This document shows, in pieces, positions 5,412 to 6,334 of a stretch of DNA of 6,334 nucleotides. Source of the DNA: Propionibacteriaceae bacterium (GTDB taxonomy: Bacteria; Actinomycetota; Actinomycetes; Propionibacteriales; Propionibacteriaceae). The notes under the pieces were generated by a model, which was given only the letters and a program-made list of their open reading frames with translations, was not told where the DNA came from and ran no database searches. Both the position numbers and the translations under genes were made by a program. The first letter of the stretch is position 1. Each line of letters opens with the position of its first letter. The stretch is taken from contig DAIESZ010000114.1 in assembly GCA_027346035.1 (NCBI GenBank), positions 1 through 6,334 of the forward strand, in the 5' to 3' direction.

Positions 5412-6334
5412 GTGCGACTCGGCTTGAACAAGTTGATCGATCCCGCGCTGGCTCCCCTGGTCGACGACGCACGTGCGTTCTACTCCGCACGACCTCCGGG
5501 CCGCGGTCCGCGCAACCACGAAGAACTCCGCGTGGCCCGCGCCCAGGCGCGGGCCCGACCTGCGGCTGAGCCACCCGCAGATGTCCGGCGGTTGAGGGTC
5601 GACAACCGCAGTGTGACCGTCCGCATCCACGCCCCGCGTCGGGGCACGCCCGCCGGCGTCATCCTGCAAGTCCCCGGTGGAGGCTTCTACCTCAGCTCGG
5701 CGGCCGCGGATGACTCCCATAACCGGATGATGGCCGACGCGCTGGACGTCGTCGTTGTGAGCGTGGACTACCGGTTGGCGCCGGAACACCCCTGGCCGGC
5801 GGCGCCTGACGACTGCGAGCTGGTCGCGCTCTGGCTTGCGGAGCACGCCGAGCGGCAGTTCGGCACCGCCGCACTGGCCATCGGCGGGTTCTCGGCAGGC
5901 TCCACGCTGGCCGTCACCACGCTGCTGCGCCTGCGCGACCGCGGCACCAGTCCCTTCATGGCCGCGGCGTTGCAGTTCGGCACCTACGACCTCAGCGCGC
6001 GCACCCCGGCCGGGCGGCTCATCGCCGACGAATACTTCCTTGAGGCCTATCTCGGGCACATGGACGAGCGCACCGACCCCGACATCTCACCGATCTTCGC
6101 CGCCCTGACCGGCCTGCCGCCCACCCTTCTCGTGGTCGGCGCCGAAGACATCCTGCTCCACGACAACCTCGCCATGGCCGCACGCCTGTCCGCCGCGGGC
6201 GTCGATGTCGACCTCCGCGTCTACCCCGCCGCACCGCACGGCTTCACCCACCACCGCACGGCCATGGCCCAGGCAGCAACCGCCGACATCCACGCCTGGC
6301 TCTCCCAGGCTCTCCGCCCGTCCGGAAGCAGGAA
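5412..6334 (+). CDS. HSL-family alpha/beta-hydrolase (fold-3 esterase/lipase), open at right edge
   Basis: This is a probable cytoplasmic carboxylesterase of the hormone-sensitive-lipase family. There are 307 codons with no stop yet; the family is usually 300-330, so it is nearly complete. Order of motifs: an N-terminal cap region (about 1-60), the oxyanion strand VILQVPGGGFYL (83-94), the family signature VDYRLAPEHPWPAAPDD (118-134), nucleophile Ser161 in IGGFSAGS, acid Asp246 in VVGAEDILLHDN, and His276 in APHGFTHH. The triad is intact, but two motifs are unusual: HGGG is PGGG (Pro88, CCC at 5673-5675), and the nucleophile elbow is GFSAGS instead of the common GDSAGG. GTG at 5412 is chosen because the protein pattern begins there and a TANNNT box sits 7 nt upstream; the frame is open further upstream without protein-like sequence. 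Some A/T-ending codons (TTG, CTT, GGA, CAA) occur more often than in the core genes, which fits foreign origin. Confidence 0.88.
   Translation, partial: MRLGLNKLIDPALAPLVDDARAFYSARPPGRGPRNHEELRVARAQARARPAAEPPADVRRLRVDNRSVTVRIHAPRRGTPAGVILQVPGGGFYLSSAAADDSHNRMMADALDVVVVSVDYRLAPEHPWPAAPDDCELVALWLAEHAERQFGTAALAIGGFSAGSTLAVTTLLRLRDRGTSPFMAAALQFGTYDLSARTPAGRLIADEYFLEAYLGHMDERTDPDISPIFAALTGLPPTLLVVGAEDILLHDNLAMAARLSAAGVDVDLRVYPAAPHGFTHHRTAMAQAATADIHAWLSQALRPSGSR

Noticed and set aside
5043..6059. Minus-strand open frame of 338 codons opposite the esterase
   Set aside because: It is antisense to the HSL-family esterase, which carries all family motifs on the plus strand; the minus frame shows no domain.

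Overview
The window is GC-rich DNA with strong G/C bias at third codon positions. Its gene content (prfB-ftsE-ftsX cluster, cutinase-family serine esterase, YqeY protein, Atl protein) suggests an actinomycete of the Mycobacteriales, such as Gordonia or a relative. The genus is inferred from gene style only and was not confirmed by any search.

Left part (1-3569, all minus strand): reading leftward from 3569 there is a membrane-anchored cutinase-family esterase, peptide chain release factor 2 (prfB), the cell-division ABC transporter ATPase ftsE, and the first 119 codons of its membrane partner ftsX, which runs off the left edge. ftsE and ftsX form an operon. prfB and the esterase each appear to have their own promoter, with a TANNNT -10 box exactly 8 nt before a GTG start, which suggests leaderless transcripts.

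Middle part (3666-4686, plus strand): a small alkyltransferase-like (Atl) DNA-repair protein, with Trp in place of the methyl-acceptor Cys, is followed 28 nt later by a GatB/YqeY-domain protein, probably in one transcript. A tRNA-Val(TAC) gene follows, with a perfect 20-nt palindrome four bases upstream.

Right part (4687-6334): directly after the tRNA the core gene pattern breaks off. About 720 bp hold no intact gene. They carry short degenerate direct repeats of the form GATGAG-n-CGCGACAT on both sides of a broken alpha/beta-hydrolase fragment on the minus strand, which has lost its N-terminal half and has Pro where the catalytic His should be. This looks like an accessory junction with decayed insertion-type sequence next to a tRNA. 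The window ends in a plus-strand HSL-family (alpha/beta hydrolase fold-3) esterase with an intact Ser-Asp-His triad but an altered oxyanion motif (PGGG instead of HGGG), open at the right edge.

No CRISPR array, intact transposase, integrase or clearly new multi-gene system is visible. The most unusual items are the repeat-bracketed hydrolase remnant beside the tRNA, the recurring TANNNT-(7-8 nt)-GTG start architecture, the esterase with a membrane segment at each end, and the oxyanion-hole substitution in the last gene.
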